Origin: Streptomyces longwoodensis
Lineage (GTDB): Bacteria > Actinomycetota > Actinomycetes > Streptomycetales > Streptomycetaceae
Reading direction: 5' to 3'
Assembly: GCF_001514125.1 (NCBI RefSeq)
Contig: NZ_KQ948560.1
Span: 297,358-329,909, forward strand
Length of the DNA stretch: 32,552 nucleotides
Part shown: positions 23,299 to 31,977 of the stretch, piece by piece
Position numbering within the stretch: the stretch's first letter is position 1
Layout: each line of letters opens with the position of its first letter
Program-made: the position numbers and the translations under genes
The notes under the pieces: model-generated
Database searches by the model: none
Told to the model about the DNA's origin: nothing
Seen by the model: only the letters and a program-made list of their open reading frames with translations

Positions 23299-24789
23299 CT
23301 ACTGCTTACCGCACTGCGAGACGACCTCTTTCTCTTCCTCCGACAGGCTGACGCCGGGGCTGGGAGTGGCGGTCGCGGACGGGGAGGGCGAGGGGGACGA
23401 GGACGGCTTGGCGGCGCCCGAGGCGGACGCGCTCGGCGACGGCTTGGACGGGGGTGCGGCGGGACTGGTTCCCACGGCCTGGTCCTGCTTCCTGCACGCG
23501 GACGCCAGCACGGAGAGCTCGTCGATCTTCTTCTGGGCGGTGGGCAGGCTGCCCTCGGCGATCGTGGCCTGCACCAGCTTCTGCTGGTACGGCGGCAGGT
23601 ACTTGAGTTCGATCTCGGGGTGGTCCTTCTCCACCTCGGACAGACTCAGCCAGGCCAGGTCCTGGCTGATGCCCCGGTAGAGCGCCACGTGCTCGCCCTT
23701 GGTGCCGACGTAGTACTGGGTCTGCGTCCAGCGCCAGCCGCCGTACAGCGCGCCGCCGACGACGGCCAGCGCGAGCACCGTGTAGAACGACCGCTTCACC
23801 CACTTGCGGCCGCTGCGCTGCTTGACGAAGTCGTCGTCGGAGTAGTCCAGGCCGCCGTAGTCCCCGGTGGGCACGAAGCCGGTGGTGTCGCCGGAGCCGG
23901 GCGGGCCGAACTGGCCGCCGCCGCCCGCCGCGTGCCGGCCGAGGCCGGCGGCACGGCCGGCCGGGGTCTGCATGATGCTGTTGTCGTGCAGCTGGCTCTG
24001 GTTCTCGGCGACCGCGCCGACCACCACCGGGGTGTCGGACAGCTGCCCGGCGAGGGTGTCGCCGGTGTCCAGGTCGAGCACGTCCGCGACGATCACGGTG
24101 ATGTTGTCGGGGCCGCCGCCGCGCAGCGCGAGCTGGATGAGTTCCTGGACGGTCTCCTGCGGGCCCTGGTAGCTCGCGAGGGTGTCCTCCAGCGTCTGGT
24201 GCGAGACCACGCCGGACAGGCCGTCGGAGCAGATCAGGTAGCGGTCGCCGGCCCGGACCTCGCGGATCGACAGGTCCGGGTCCACGTGCTCGCCGCTGCC
24301 GAGCGCCCGCATCAGCAGGGAGCGCTGGGGGTGGGTGGTGGCCTCTTCCTCGGTGATGCGGCCCTCGTCGACCAGGCGCTGCACCCAGGTGTGGTCCTGG
24401 GTGATCTGGGTGAGGACGCCGTCGCGCAGCAGGTAGGCGCGCGAGTCGCCGACGTGCACCAGGCCGAGGCGCTGACCGGTCCACAGCAGGGCGGTGAGCG
24501 TGGTGCCCATGCCCTCCAGCTGGGGGTCCTCGTCGACCATCGAGCGCAGCTGGTCGTTGGCGCGCTGGACGGCCTGGCCGAGCGAGGTGAGCACGTCCGA
24601 GCCGGGGATGTCGTCGTCGAGGGCCACGATGGTGGAGATGGCCTCGGAGGACGCGACCTCGCCCGCGGCGGCGCCGCCCATGCCGTCGGCGATGGCGAGC
24701 AGGCGCGGACCGGCGTAACCGGAGTCCTCGTTGCCCTCGCGGATCATCCCCTTGTGCGATCCGGCGGCGAAGCGCAGTGACAGACTCAT
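23299..24789 (-). CDS. pstP: PP2C-type Ser/Thr phosphatase PstP
   Basis: This is a 496-aa phosphatase that reverses PknB phosphorylation. The PP2C domain spans about 1-238: metal ligands in REGNEDSG (17-24) and DGMGG (35-39), GDSRAYLL (114-121), CSDGLSG (187-193) and GGPDNITV (225-232). A Gly-rich linker leads to one membrane helix at about 335-353 (FYTVLALAVVGGALYGGW) and an outer domain of about 140 aa that ends in a Ser/Pro/Ala tail and LSEEEKEVVSQCGKQ. The outer region begins YYVGTKGEHVALYRGI, as in mycobacterial PstP. ATG 24789 is chosen, with GAGG upstream, over a 19-codon longer frame. fhaB stops 140 nt upstream. Confidence 0.96.
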   Translation of the reverse strand: MSLSLRFAAGSHKGMIREGNEDSGYAGPRLLAIADGMGGAAAGEVASSEAISTIVALDDDIPGSDVLTSLGQAVQRANDQLRSMVDEDPQLEGMGTTLTALLWTGQRLGLVHVGDSRAYLLRDGVLTQITQDHTWVQRLVDEGRITEEEATTHPQRSLLMRALGSGEHVDPDLSIREVRAGDRYLICSDGLSGVVSHQTLEDTLASYQGPQETVQELIQLALRGGGPDNITVIVADVLDLDTGDTLAGQLSDTPVVVGAVAENQSQLHDNSIMQTPAGRAAGLGRHAAGGGGQFGPPGSGDTTGFVPTGDYGGLDYSDDDFVKQRSGRKWVKRSFYTVLALAVVGGALYGGWRWTQTQYYVGTKGEHVALYRGISQDLAWLSLSEVEKDHPEIELKYLPPYQQKLVQATIAEGSLPTAQKKIDELSVLASACRKQDQAVGTSPAAPPSKPSPSASASGAAKPSSSPSPSPSATATPSPGVSLSEEEKEVVSQCGKQ

Positions 24790-24929
24790 GCCCACCTCGC
24801 CCGTCGGCTCCGGGTACAGCCGGTCGTGTCGAGCCACACTGCCCACCCTCCGGTCGGGAGCGCGCCGGGGCCCGGGGTGCCGGCCGCCAGTGCGTGCTCG
24901 CTCCGCTCGCGCTCACTCATGATGTAGCA

Positions 24930-25445
24930 CTACTTCCGCAGCTCGATGACGGTCTTGCCGATCCGGATCGGTGCACCCAGCGGAATCGGCGTGGGAGTCG
25001 TGAGGCGGGTCCGGTCGAGGTACGTGCCGTTGGTGGACCCGAGGTCCTCGACGATCCACTGGCCGTCGCGGTCCGGGTAGATCCTGGCATGGCGGCTCGA
25101 GGCGTAGTCGTCGTCCAGCACGATCGTGCTGTCGTGCGCGCGGCCCAGGGTGATGGTCTGCGACTGCAGCGCGACCGTCGTACCGGTGAGGGTGCCCTCG
25201 GTGACGACCAGCTTGGTGGGGGCGTTGCGCCGCGCGCGGCCGCCGCCGGCGGCCGGCTGCTGGCGCTGCTGCGGCGGCGCCTGGCGCCGGTCCTGCTGCG
25301 GCCGTGCGGCGTCCCGGCGCGCCGAGCGCTGGGTGACGCGCGTACCGAACAGGTCGCTGCGGATGACCTGCACGGCCACGATCACGAACAGCCACAGTAC
25401 GGCCAGGAACCCGAGCCGCATGACCGTGAGGGTCAGCTCTGACAT
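24930..25445 (-). CDS. fhaB: FHA-domain protein FhaB (FipA-like)
   Basis: This is a 171-aa protein. An N-terminal membrane helix (about 5-28, LTVMRLGFLAVLWLFVIVAV) is followed by a basic, Gln-rich linker (35-75) and a C-terminal FHA domain (about 78-168) with the phosphothreonine-binding residues GR (101-102), SSRH (116-119) and LGSTNGT (135-141). It would bind phosphorylated partners of PknB at the membrane; the mycobacterial homologue links FtsZ and FtsQ under stress. ATG 25445 lies 10 nt after the stop of fhaA, so the two are one operon. A 140-nt gap separates it from pstP. Confidence 0.95.
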   Translation of the reverse strand: MSELTLTVMRLGFLAVLWLFVIVAVQVIRSDLFGTRVTQRSARRDAARPQQDRRQAPPQQRQQPAAGGGRARRNAPTKLVVTEGTLTGTTVALQSQTITLGRAHDSTIVLDDDYASSRHARIYPDRDGQWIVEDLGSTNGTYLDRTRLTTPTPIPLGAPIRIGKTVIELRK

Positions 25446-25455
25446 TGCCCCCGCT

Positions 25456-26322
25456 TCACCCTTCGGCTTGCCTATAGATAACGGTGGTGCTGCCCACGAC
25501 GATCCGCGAGCCGTCGCGGAGCGTAGCGCGGGTGGTGTGCTGCCCGTCCACCACGATGCCGTTGGTGGAGCCGAGGTCCTGGATCGTCGAGGGCGTTCCG
25601 GTCCGGATCTCGCAGTGCCGGCGGGACACGCCGGGGTCGTCGATCCGCACGTCGGCCTCGGTGCTGCGGCCCAGCACGAGCGTCGGGCGGGAGATCTGGT
25701 GGCGGGTGCCGTTGATCTCGATCCAGTAGCGGGTGCGCGCCCCGGGCTGCGGGGCGCCGGCGAGTCCACCGCCGGCCGGGCGGCCGGCGGCGGGCGGGTA
25801 GCCGTAGCCGCCGGGACGGGCGCCGGGGGCGCCGGGCGGCGGGGCGGCGGGCATGGGCGGGGCACCGGCCGGGGCGGCCGGCGGGTAGCCGTAGCCGCCG
25901 GGGCGCGGGCCCGCGGCGGGCGCGGCCGCGGGGGCCTGCTGGTTGCTGGAGGAGGCGAGCGTACGGCTGCGCACCCGGTACAGGCCGGTGTCGAGGTCGT
26001 CCGCCTTCTCCAGGTGCACCTTGATGGGGCCCATGAAGGTGTAGCGCTGCTGCTTGGCGTAGTCGCGGACCATGCCGGCGAGCTCGTCGCCCAGCTGGCC
26101 GGAGTAGGGGCTGAGGCGCTCGTGGTCCGGGGCGCTCAGCTCCACGATGAAGTCGTTGGGGACGACCGTGCGGTCGCGGTTCCAGATGGTCGCGTTGTTG
26201 TCGCACTCGCGCTGGAGCGCGCCCGCGATCTCCACGGGCTGGACCTCGGACTTGAAGACCTTGGCGAAGGTGCCGTTGACCAGACCCTCGAGACGCTGCT
26301 CGAACTTCTTCAGGACTCCCAT
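25456..26322 (-). CDS. fhaA: FHA-domain protein FhaA with DUF3662 domain
   Basis: This is a 288-aa cytoplasmic protein and the first gene of the cluster. Residues 1-122 are the DUF3662 domain (MGVLKKFEQRLEGLVNGTFA, DFIVELSAPDHERL). A Gly/Pro/Ala/Tyr-rich linker (125-195) carries RPGGYGYPPAA twice. The FHA domain follows (about 198-285) with GRS (218-220), SRRH (233-236) and GSTNG (251-255). In mycobacteria FhaA binds phosphorylated MviN and is a PknB substrate, dampening wall precursor export. ATG 26322 has a perfect GGAGGT site, consistent with the operon's lead gene. Confidence 0.96.
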   Translation of the reverse strand: MGVLKKFEQRLEGLVNGTFAKVFKSEVQPVEIAGALQRECDNNATIWNRDRTVVPNDFIVELSAPDHERLSPYSGQLGDELAGMVRDYAKQQRYTFMGPIKVHLEKADDLDTGLYRVRSRTLASSSNQQAPAAAPAAGPRPGGYGYPPAAPAGAPPMPAAPPPGAPGARPGGYGYPPAAGRPAGGGLAGAPQPGARTRYWIEINGTRHQISRPTLVLGRSTEADVRIDDPGVSRRHCEIRTGTPSTIQDLGSTNGIVVDGQHTTRATLRDGSRIVVGSTTVIYRQAEG

Positions 26323-26813
26323 GGGGCACCTCCTCCGTCGTAGCTGCTGTGCCGGGGTCTTGCCGGGTACTGCTGGTCGCACCGGTCGTGCCGGTACTGC
26401 TTACTGATCGTATCCACGCGGCGGTGAATCGGCTGGTTCCCCCTTTACGACCCGGGTGAACGACCTGGGCGACGGGTTCCGCCGGACCGTCCGCCGAAGC
26501 GTCCTGCCGTACTTCTGCCCAGGATCGTAGAGGTGGCTGCCGACCAGTGTCCCGCACCTGGCTGTGGACTCCGTCCGGCTGTGGACGGACGAGGGGGCAC
26601 CGGTACGAGGTTGATACGTGAACCGGTTCTCCCTGAGACGTCAGGGGCTGGTGGGAGCCGGGGGGTCCGGCGCCGTGCGGGCCGCCGGGGTGTGGGTCCG
26701 GGGGTCGTGCGGGCGGGCGGAACGGATGTGAATCCACCCCGTCCAGCGTGCTAATGTTCTGCGTGTCGGAAGGCGCCGGGCCGAAAGGAACGGAGCCGGA
26801 GGACACACCCAAT
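26323..26813. other. Intergenic region between fhaA and tRNA-Leu
   Basis: About 490 nt must hold the promoter of the fhaA operon (minus) and that of tRNA-Leu (plus). TAATGT near 26752 is a possible -10 for the tRNA. The word CGGCTGTGGAC recurs near 26566-26585. No -35/-10 pair for fhaA convinced me. A 73-codon ORF here (26533-26754) lacks coding character. Confidence 0.4.
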
Positions 26814-26897
26814 GCGCGGGTGGCGGAATAGGCAGACGCGCTGGATTCAGGTTCCAGTGCCCGCAAGGGCGTGGGGGTTCAACTCCCCCCTCGCGCA
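26814..26897 (+). tRNA. tRNA-Leu(CAG)
   Basis: This is an 84-nt class II tRNA. Acceptor strands GCGCGGG (26814-26820) and CTCGCGC (26890-26896), D arm with AATAGGCAGACG, anticodon stem CTGGA/TCCAG with CAG at 26848-26850, a long variable arm (TGCCCGCAAGGGCGT) and T arm GGGGGTTCAACTCCCCC. CCA is not encoded. CAG reads CUG, the main Leu codon in high-GC genomes. Confidence 0.97.
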
Positions 26898-26903
26898 CAG
26901 TGA

Positions 26904-26963
26904 GAACCGGTGAACGGGTCTCTGCGAGTGACGGAAGTCACCGCAGGGGCCCGTTACTGGTTT
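26904..26963 (+). terminator. Very long hairpin terminator of tRNA-Leu
   Basis: The arms 26905-26932 and 26937-26962 pair almost throughout (about 26 bp with G-U pairs and two bulges) around a GGAA tetraloop. It begins eight nt after the tRNA. Confidence 0.8.
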
Positions 26964-26984
26964 CGTCGGCCGCCGTGACGCTCG

Positions 26985-27000
26985 CGTGAGCTATCTCACG
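26985..27000 (-). terminator. Hairpin behind the DUF2252 gene
   Basis: CGTGAG and CTCACG pair around CTAT; an alternative pairing GCCGTGA with TCACGGC overlaps it. It lies about 30 nt past the stop of the minus-strand DUF2252 gene. Confidence 0.45.
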
Positions 27001-27028
27001 GCACCGGGGTGTTCCCCCCTCGGGCCGC

Positions 27029-28447
27029 TCAGGCCGCCCGGGCGGTGACCCGGCCGGTCCGGACCGCGTCGAGCAGGGCCTCGTGGTCCCTCTCGTTCTG
27101 GTCCGCGTACCGCTCCGCGAAGGCCGCCAGTGCCCGGTCGAAGACGTCGCCGCGGCCCAGGTAGGACGCGATGGCGATCCGGTCGCCGGACCTGGCGTGG
27201 GCCCGGGCCAGCGTGGCGCCGCACAGGCGGGCGAAGACGGCCATCGTCCGCGGCGGCATGGTCTCGGTCACCGCGATGCCCTTCCAGTCCCGCAGCTGCC
27301 GCACGTAGAAGTCGCGGCGCCTGCCGTCGATGCCCTGGACCCGCTCCCAGCCGAGGAAGATGTCGCTGGTGGCCTGCATGAGGCGCTGTCCGGAGACCAC
27401 GCGTTCGCCCTGGGTGGGGTACGCGCTCGCGCCGGCGTACGGCGCCAGGACGGACTCGTCGGCCTCCTTGGCCTGGAGGAAGAGCGGGTCCTCGTCGTCC
27501 TTGCCGAGCAGCAGCACGATCCAGCAGCGGGTGCCGACGCTGCCCACGCCGACGACCTTGCGCGCCATGTCGGCGACCCGGTAGCCCCGCAGCAGGAACC
27601 GGCGGTCCGACTGCAGGGTCCGTGCGTACCGCTCGATCAGCCGGCTGATCTCCGTCCGCAGCGCGTCGCGTTCGGCCCGTGGCAGCAGGTCCTCGAGCCG
27701 CATCAGCAGCGGCGGGTCGGGAGCGATCAGGCGCTCGCAGTCGACCACGTGCGTGAGCTTGTCGAACACCTGGAGGGTGTCGTGCGCGCGGGCCCGGTCC
27801 CGGGCCTGCGCCCAGCGGTCCCGGGTCTTGGCGCTCAGCACCGGGGCGAACTGCTGCTGCAGTTCGTCCGCCTCGAAGCGGGTGTACCAGACGTCGAGGT
27901 TGCCCAGCCGGGCGAGCGCCCGCATCCGCTCCCGGTAGGCCCGTACCGCCTCGCGCACCACCCGGGCCCGCTCCCTCGCGGAGAAGCCGTTCGCCCGGCC
28001 CGCGATGGCGAGGCTCGCCGACAGGCGCTTGACGTCCCACTCCCACGGGCCCGGCAGGGTCTCGTCGAAGTCGTTGATGTCGAACATCAGGCGCCGTTCC
28101 GGGGACGCGAGCAGCCGGAAGTTCAGGCAGTGGGCGTCACCGCACAGCTGGGTCGTGATGCCGCTGCGGGGCGTCCCGGCCAGGTCGGCGGCCATGATGG
28201 CGGCGGCACCCCGGTAGAACCGGAACGGTGACTCGCTCATCCGGGCGTAGCGGATCGGCACGAGTTCCGGCACGCGCCGGGCCGACTGGGCCTCGATGGT
28301 CTCCACCGGGTCGGTGCGCCGGGGCGGGGGCGAGAACTCGGCGTGGCCGGATCGGGGGGCGGCCGAGCGGGCGGCCTTCCCGCGGGCGGCCCTCTCGCGG
28401 GGCGTGAGGTGCCGGGTCTCGTCACCGGAGTGGTGGTTGTCGGTCAT
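27029..28447 (-). CDS. DUF2252 family protein (kinase-like fold)
   Basis: This is a 472-aa cytoplasmic protein. It carries the DUF2252 hallmarks FRFYRGAAAIMAADLA (about 75-90), the loop CGDAHCLNF (102-110) and MFDINDFDETLPGPWEWDVK (121-140), which resemble the catalytic and metal-binding loops of aminoglycoside-phosphotransferase-like kinases; later VKVVGVGSVGTR-type and LQAKEADESVLAPY motifs are also usual. The basic N-terminus (HLTPRERAARGKAARSAAPR) is family-typical. The substrate is unknown. ATG 28447 is the start. The gene is divergent from the ClC transporter gene with 275 nt between them. It begins a region that is not part of the conserved origin block. Confidence 0.9.
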   Translation of the reverse strand: MTDNHHSGDETRHLTPRERAARGKAARSAAPRSGHAEFSPPPRRTDPVETIEAQSARRVPELVPIRYARMSESPFRFYRGAAAIMAADLAGTPRSGITTQLCGDAHCLNFRLLASPERRLMFDINDFDETLPGPWEWDVKRLSASLAIAGRANGFSARERARVVREAVRAYRERMRALARLGNLDVWYTRFEADELQQQFAPVLSAKTRDRWAQARDRARAHDTLQVFDKLTHVVDCERLIAPDPPLLMRLEDLLPRAERDALRTEISRLIERYARTLQSDRRFLLRGYRVADMARKVVGVGSVGTRCWIVLLLGKDDEDPLFLQAKEADESVLAPYAGASAYPTQGERVVSGQRLMQATSDIFLGWERVQGIDGRRRDFYVRQLRDWKGIAVTETMPPRTMAVFARLCGATLARAHARSGDRIAIASYLGRGDVFDRALAAFAERYADQNERDHEALLDAVRTGRVTARAA

Positions 28448-28635
28448 GGCGCACGCTCCATGCAGTCGTCACCGAGGAGCGGAGCCCCCGGCGACCGTCT
28501 CCGACCTGGCCTTCCAACCTAGCTCCGGCGGGCACGGCCTGCCCGCCGGGGCCTCGGCCGCCGTTGGGCCGCCCGGATGAAAGGCGGGTCACGCGCTCGC
28601 CGGGGACGGGCGCCCCGTGCGCCGGATGACATCGT

Positions 28636-28650
28636 GTGACGGACCGTCAC
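28636..28650. promoter_or_regulatory. 15-bp palindrome, candidate operator
   Basis: GTGACGGACCGTCAC has two perfect 7-bp arms around one base and lies in the 275-nt divergent spacer, 73 nt before the transporter start. It could be an operator for the transporter, the DUF2252 gene or both. Confidence 0.45.
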
Positions 28651-28722
28651 GTCGTGAGCCAGGGCGCGGCGGTGCCCCGGTGGGGCGAACCTCGTGTGGC
28701 GATCCTTCAGGGGGCTGAGGAC

Positions 28723-30069
28723 ATGTCGGCCGTTGGCGCTGGACCACCCACGGCACAGCCGGGCGATCCGCTCGCCGTCGTGCGGGGACGCGGCTACCCG
28801 GTGCTCCTGCTGCTGGCCGCCGTCCTCGGCGCTCCCGTGGCAGCGGTGGCGTTCGGCTTCCTCGCGCTGACCGACAAGCTGCAGTCGTGGACCTACACCG
28901 ACCTGCCCCGGGCCCTCGGCTTCCACGACACCCCGTCCTGGTGGCCGCTGCCCCTGCTCGCCCTGGCCGGCCTGCTGACGGCGCTGACCATCCGCCACCT
29001 GCCGGGGACGGCCGGCCACCGGCCCACCGAGGGACTGTCGGCCAAGGGGGCCCCCGCGGCCCGCGACCTCCCCGGTGTCGTCCTCGCCGCACTGGCCTCC
29101 CTCGGGCTCGGCGCGGTCCTCGGCCCGGAGGCACCGCTGATCGCGCTGGGCGCGGGGCTGGGCGCGGTCGCGGTACGGCTCGTCGTGCGCGGCGCACCGC
29201 CGAACGTGGTCGCGTCGATGGGGGCGGCCGGGAGCTTCGCCGCGATCAGCACCCTCCTCGGCTCCCCGCTGCTCGGGGCGTTCCTGCTGATGGAGGCGTC
29301 GGGACTCGCGGGCGCCCTGCTGGACGTGGTGCTGGTGCCGGGCCTGCTCGCGTCCGGCATCGGCGCCCTGATGTTCACCGGACTGGGCTCGTGGACCGGT
29401 CTGGGCACCTATTCGCTGACGCTGAACGACATCCCGCACGCGCACGCGCCCACCGCCGCCGAGTTCGGCTGGGCCCTGGTCACCGGGGTCGCCGCCGCCT
29501 GCCTCGGCACGGGCATCAAACGGCTCGGCGTCCTGCTGGAGGCACGCATCGCACCCCGGGCGGTGCGCGGCAGCGTGCTCGCGGGGCTGGCCGTCGGGGG
29601 GCTCGCGCTGGCCTACGCCGAGGGCAGCGGAAGGGCCGCGTCCGAGGTGCTGTACTCCGGTCAGAACGCGCTGGGCCCCCTGCTGGACGGCAGCGCGGGG
29701 TACTCGGTCGGCGCCCTCCTGCTGCTGCTGGTGTGCAAGGCACTCGCCTACGGGGTGTCCATGAGCTGCTTGCGGGGCGGCATGGTCTTCCCGTCCATGT
29801 TCGTGGGGGCGGTGGGCGGCATCGCGCTGTCCCACTGCCCCGGGCTGTCCCTGGCACCGGCGTTCGCGATGGGTATCGGCGGCATGTGCGTGGCCATCCT
29901 CCGGCTGCCCCTGACGTCCGTGCTCCTGGCCACGCTGCTCATGGGGAGCGACGGCCTGACGGTCATGCCGCTGGTCATCACGGCGGTCGCGGTCTCCTAC
30001 GTCACCTCCGTGCGGCTGGAGCCGGCGGCGCAGCCCCCGGCGGCCGACGCGGTCAGTGGTGGAAGCTGA
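28723..30069 (+). CDS. ClC-type chloride channel/antiporter
   Basis: This is a 448-aa polytopic transporter with about ten to twelve helices. GPEAPLIALGAG (134-145) corresponds to the ClC GREGP motif and keeps the external gating glutamate (Glu136); GHRPTEGL (98-105) stands where GSGIP is expected. SMSCLRGGMVFPSMFVGAVG (about 350-369) matches the later GGxFxP chloride-site motif, and MGIGGMCVAILRLPLTSVLL follows. So it is a divergent ClC subfamily, probably chloride/proton exchange or a chloride channel. ATG 28723 with GAGG upstream is preferred over a 29-codon longer frame. Its end overlaps by 17 nt the convergent glutamate decarboxylase gene, suggesting a shared role in acid tolerance (inference). 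Confidence 0.9.
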   Translation: MSAVGAGPPTAQPGDPLAVVRGRGYPVLLLLAAVLGAPVAAVAFGFLALTDKLQSWTYTDLPRALGFHDTPSWWPLPLLALAGLLTALTIRHLPGTAGHRPTEGLSAKGAPAARDLPGVVLAALASLGLGAVLGPEAPLIALGAGLGAVAVRLVVRGAPPNVVASMGAAGSFAAISTLLGSPLLGAFLLMEASGLAGALLDVVLVPGLLASGIGALMFTGLGSWTGLGTYSLTLNDIPHAHAPTAAEFGWALVTGVAAACLGTGIKRLGVLLEARIAPRAVRGSVLAGLAVGGLALAYAEGSGRAASEVLYSGQNALGPLLDGSAGYSVGALLLLLVCKALAYGVSMSCLRGGMVFPSMFVGAVGGIALSHCPGLSLAPAFAMGIGGMCVAILRLPLTSVLLATLLMGSDGLTVMPLVITAVAVSYVTSVRLEPAAQPPAADAVSGGS

Positions 30070-31444
30070 CGCGGTCCGCGTCCTGCGGGTGTCCCTTGTC
30101 GAGGCGGGTGATCGCCCGGCGGAGGTCCTCGGCGAGGAGTTCGATCTCGTCCCGGTCGACGCCGTGCCGCACGAGCACCCGCTGGATCACCGTCTCCTGG
30201 CGGTCGGGCGGCAGCGGGTAGGACGGGACCTGCCAGCCGCGCATGCGGAGCTGGTCGGACAGGTCGTACAGGCTCCAGCCGACCGCGCCGGGGTCGGTCA
30301 GGGTCCAGGACACGGCGGGCAGGGCCCCGGTGCCGTCGTAGAGCAGGGTGAAGGGGCCCATGTCGGCGATCTGCCGGGCGAGGTGCTGTGCCGTGTCGGC
30401 GCACGCCTGGTAGACGCGCCGGTACCCCTCGCGGCCCAGGCGCAGGAACATGAAGTACTGGGCGACGACCTGGCCGCCGGGGCGGGAGAAGTTCAGGGCG
30501 AGGGTGGGCATGTCGCCGCCGAGGTAGTCGACGTGGAAGACCAGGTCGTCCGGCAGCGCCGCCTTGTCGCGCCACAGGGCCCAGCCCACGCCGAGGGGGG
30601 CCATGCCGTACTTGTGGCTGGAGGCGTTGATCGAGGCGACCCTGGGCAGGCGGAAGTCCCACTCCAGGTCGGGGTGCAGGAACGGGGCGATGAACCCGCC
30701 CGACGCCGCGTCGACGTGCACGGGGACGTCGAGCCCGGTCTCGGCCTGGAGACGGTCGAGTTCGGCCGCGATCTCCGCCACCGGCTCGTAGGTGCAGGTG
30801 TAGGTCACCCCGAGGATCGCCACGACGCCGATGGTGTTCTCGTCGACGTACTCGCGCAGCTGGTGGGCCTGCAGGCCGGTCGCGCCCGGCTCCACCGGCA
30901 CCTGGCGCAGTTCGACGTCGAAGTAGCGGGCGAACTTCTCCCAGCAGACCTGCACCGGTCCGCACACCAGGTTGGGCCGGTCGGCCGGCTGTCCGGCGGC
31001 CCGCCGGCGGTCGCGCCAGCGCCACTTCAGGGCGAGGCCGCACAGCATGGCGGCCTCGCTGGACCCGGTGGTGGAGCACCCCACGGAGGGTTCGGACCCG
31101 TCGCCGGTGACGGGCGCGTGCCACAGGCCGGCCAGGATGTTGACGCACCGGGACTCGATCTCGGCGGTCTGCGGGTATTCGTCCTTGTCGACGATGTTCT
31201 TGTCCAGGCACAGGTCCATCAGGCGGCGGACCTCGTCGTCGGTCCAGGTGGTGCAGAACGTGGCGAGGTTCTGCGCCGCGTTGCCGTCGAGGAGCAGCTC
31301 GTTGCGCAGCAGCTGGTAGACGACGCCCGGCCGTGCCGGGAAGTCCGGGATGGTCCGCTTGGACAGGGGCTGCTCGCTGATCGGTGAGGTGAAGATGTCG
31401 GCGGCCGCGTCGATCATCCTCTCCTTGGCTTTGTGCAGAGCCAC
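30053..31444 (-). CDS. gad: Glutamate decarboxylase
   Basis: This is a 463-aa PLP enzyme that converts glutamate to GABA and CO2 while consuming a proton. Motifs: STTGSSEAAMLCGLALKWRW (about 124-143), VHVDAASGGFIAPF (242-255, PLP-binding Asp) and SSHKYGMAPLGVGW (275-288) with Lys278 as Schiff base. The length is close to E. coli GadB (466) and the protein ends in ...SFHH; in GadB a C-terminal histidine shuts the site at neutral pH, so pH control is plausible. GTG 31444 with GAGGTG upstream is the start. It follows the small membrane protein gene by 35 nt and overlaps the transporter gene tail to tail. No glutamate/GABA antiporter is seen in the window. Confidence 0.95.
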   Translation of the reverse strand: MALHKAKERMIDAAADIFTSPISEQPLSKRTIPDFPARPGVVYQLLRNELLLDGNAAQNLATFCTTWTDDEVRRLMDLCLDKNIVDKDEYPQTAEIESRCVNILAGLWHAPVTGDGSEPSVGCSTTGSSEAAMLCGLALKWRWRDRRRAAGQPADRPNLVCGPVQVCWEKFARYFDVELRQVPVEPGATGLQAHQLREYVDENTIGVVAILGVTYTCTYEPVAEIAAELDRLQAETGLDVPVHVDAASGGFIAPFLHPDLEWDFRLPRVASINASSHKYGMAPLGVGWALWRDKAALPDDLVFHVDYLGGDMPTLALNFSRPGGQVVAQYFMFLRLGREGYRRVYQACADTAQHLARQIADMGPFTLLYDGTGALPAVSWTLTDPGAVGWSLYDLSDQLRMRGWQVPSYPLPPDRQETVIQRVLVRHGVDRDEIELLAEDLRRAITRLDKGHPQDADRVSFHH

Positions 31445-31479
31445 GGGTGGCACCTCTCGCTGTGGGGGGGGGCTGGGGG

Positions 31480-31926
31480 TCAGAGGTGGTCGCGGGGTGA
31501 GCGGGTGATCCCGGTCGGGTCCGCGGCGGGCCGCCGGCAGGCCAGCGGCTCGTCCTGCGCGCGAACGGCGACCTCGAGCAGCGCGCGGGGGGCGGTGAGC
31601 GCGGTGACCGCCGTGAGGTGGCGGGGGCGCCGCACCTCCTTGGGGGCGAGCGGGCGCGGGGCGCTCACGGCGTCCACCGGCAGCAGCGCGGTCCGCAGGA
31701 GCAGCGGGGCGGAGTTCCACACGAAGACGTCCTGGACCCACCGGCCGTACCCGGACCGCCACCGCGCGTGCAGACCGTCGGCCCGGCCCTCGACGACCCG
31801 GGCGGCACCGCGGAACGCGCCCGGCCGGCGGGCCAGCCAGCGCCGTCGGCCGAGCCCGGCGGCCGCCGCGAGCGCCACCAGGGCCGCCAGGCAGACGCCG
31901 AGGACGGCGAGCGGGGGCCCCGGCAT
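31480..31926 (-). CDS. DUF2550-like membrane protein
   Basis: This is a protein of about 148 aa with one N-terminal helix (PPLAVLGVCLAALVALAAAAG) followed by GRRRWLARRPGAFRGAARVV and a compact domain with GRWVQDVFVWNSAPLLLRTA. The layout (helix, RRR, then a short domain that starts with a Phe/Arg-rich strand) resembles the actinobacterial DUF2550 family; I did not verify this. ATG 31926 is given; a GTG sits immediately before it. The stop is 35 nt before the decarboxylase start and 51 nt lie between its start and the stop of the next upstream gene, so the three minus-strand genes may be one operon. Function unknown. Confidence 0.7.
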   Translation of the reverse strand: MPGPPLAVLGVCLAALVALAAAAGLGRRRWLARRPGAFRGAARVVEGRADGLHARWRSGYGRWVQDVFVWNSAPLLLRTALLPVDAVSAPRPLAPKEVRRPRHLTAVTALTAPRALLEVAVRAQDEPLACRRPAADPTGITRSPRDHL

Positions 31927-31977
31927 CACGTCACCGCCGTACCGCGGGGGGACACGTGGGCGGTTCCCCTCGTCCGG

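Noticed and set aside
22237..24780. 847-codon plus-strand ORF
   Set aside because: Antisense to rodA and pstP, whose motifs are complete.
26533..26754. 73-codon plus-strand ORF between fhaA and tRNA-Leu
   Set aside because: Gly/Arg/Pro-biased, no ribosome site of note, no recognisable segment.
26641..26898. Minus-strand ORF starting MREGGVEPP
   Set aside because: Antisense of tRNA-Leu; same artefact type.
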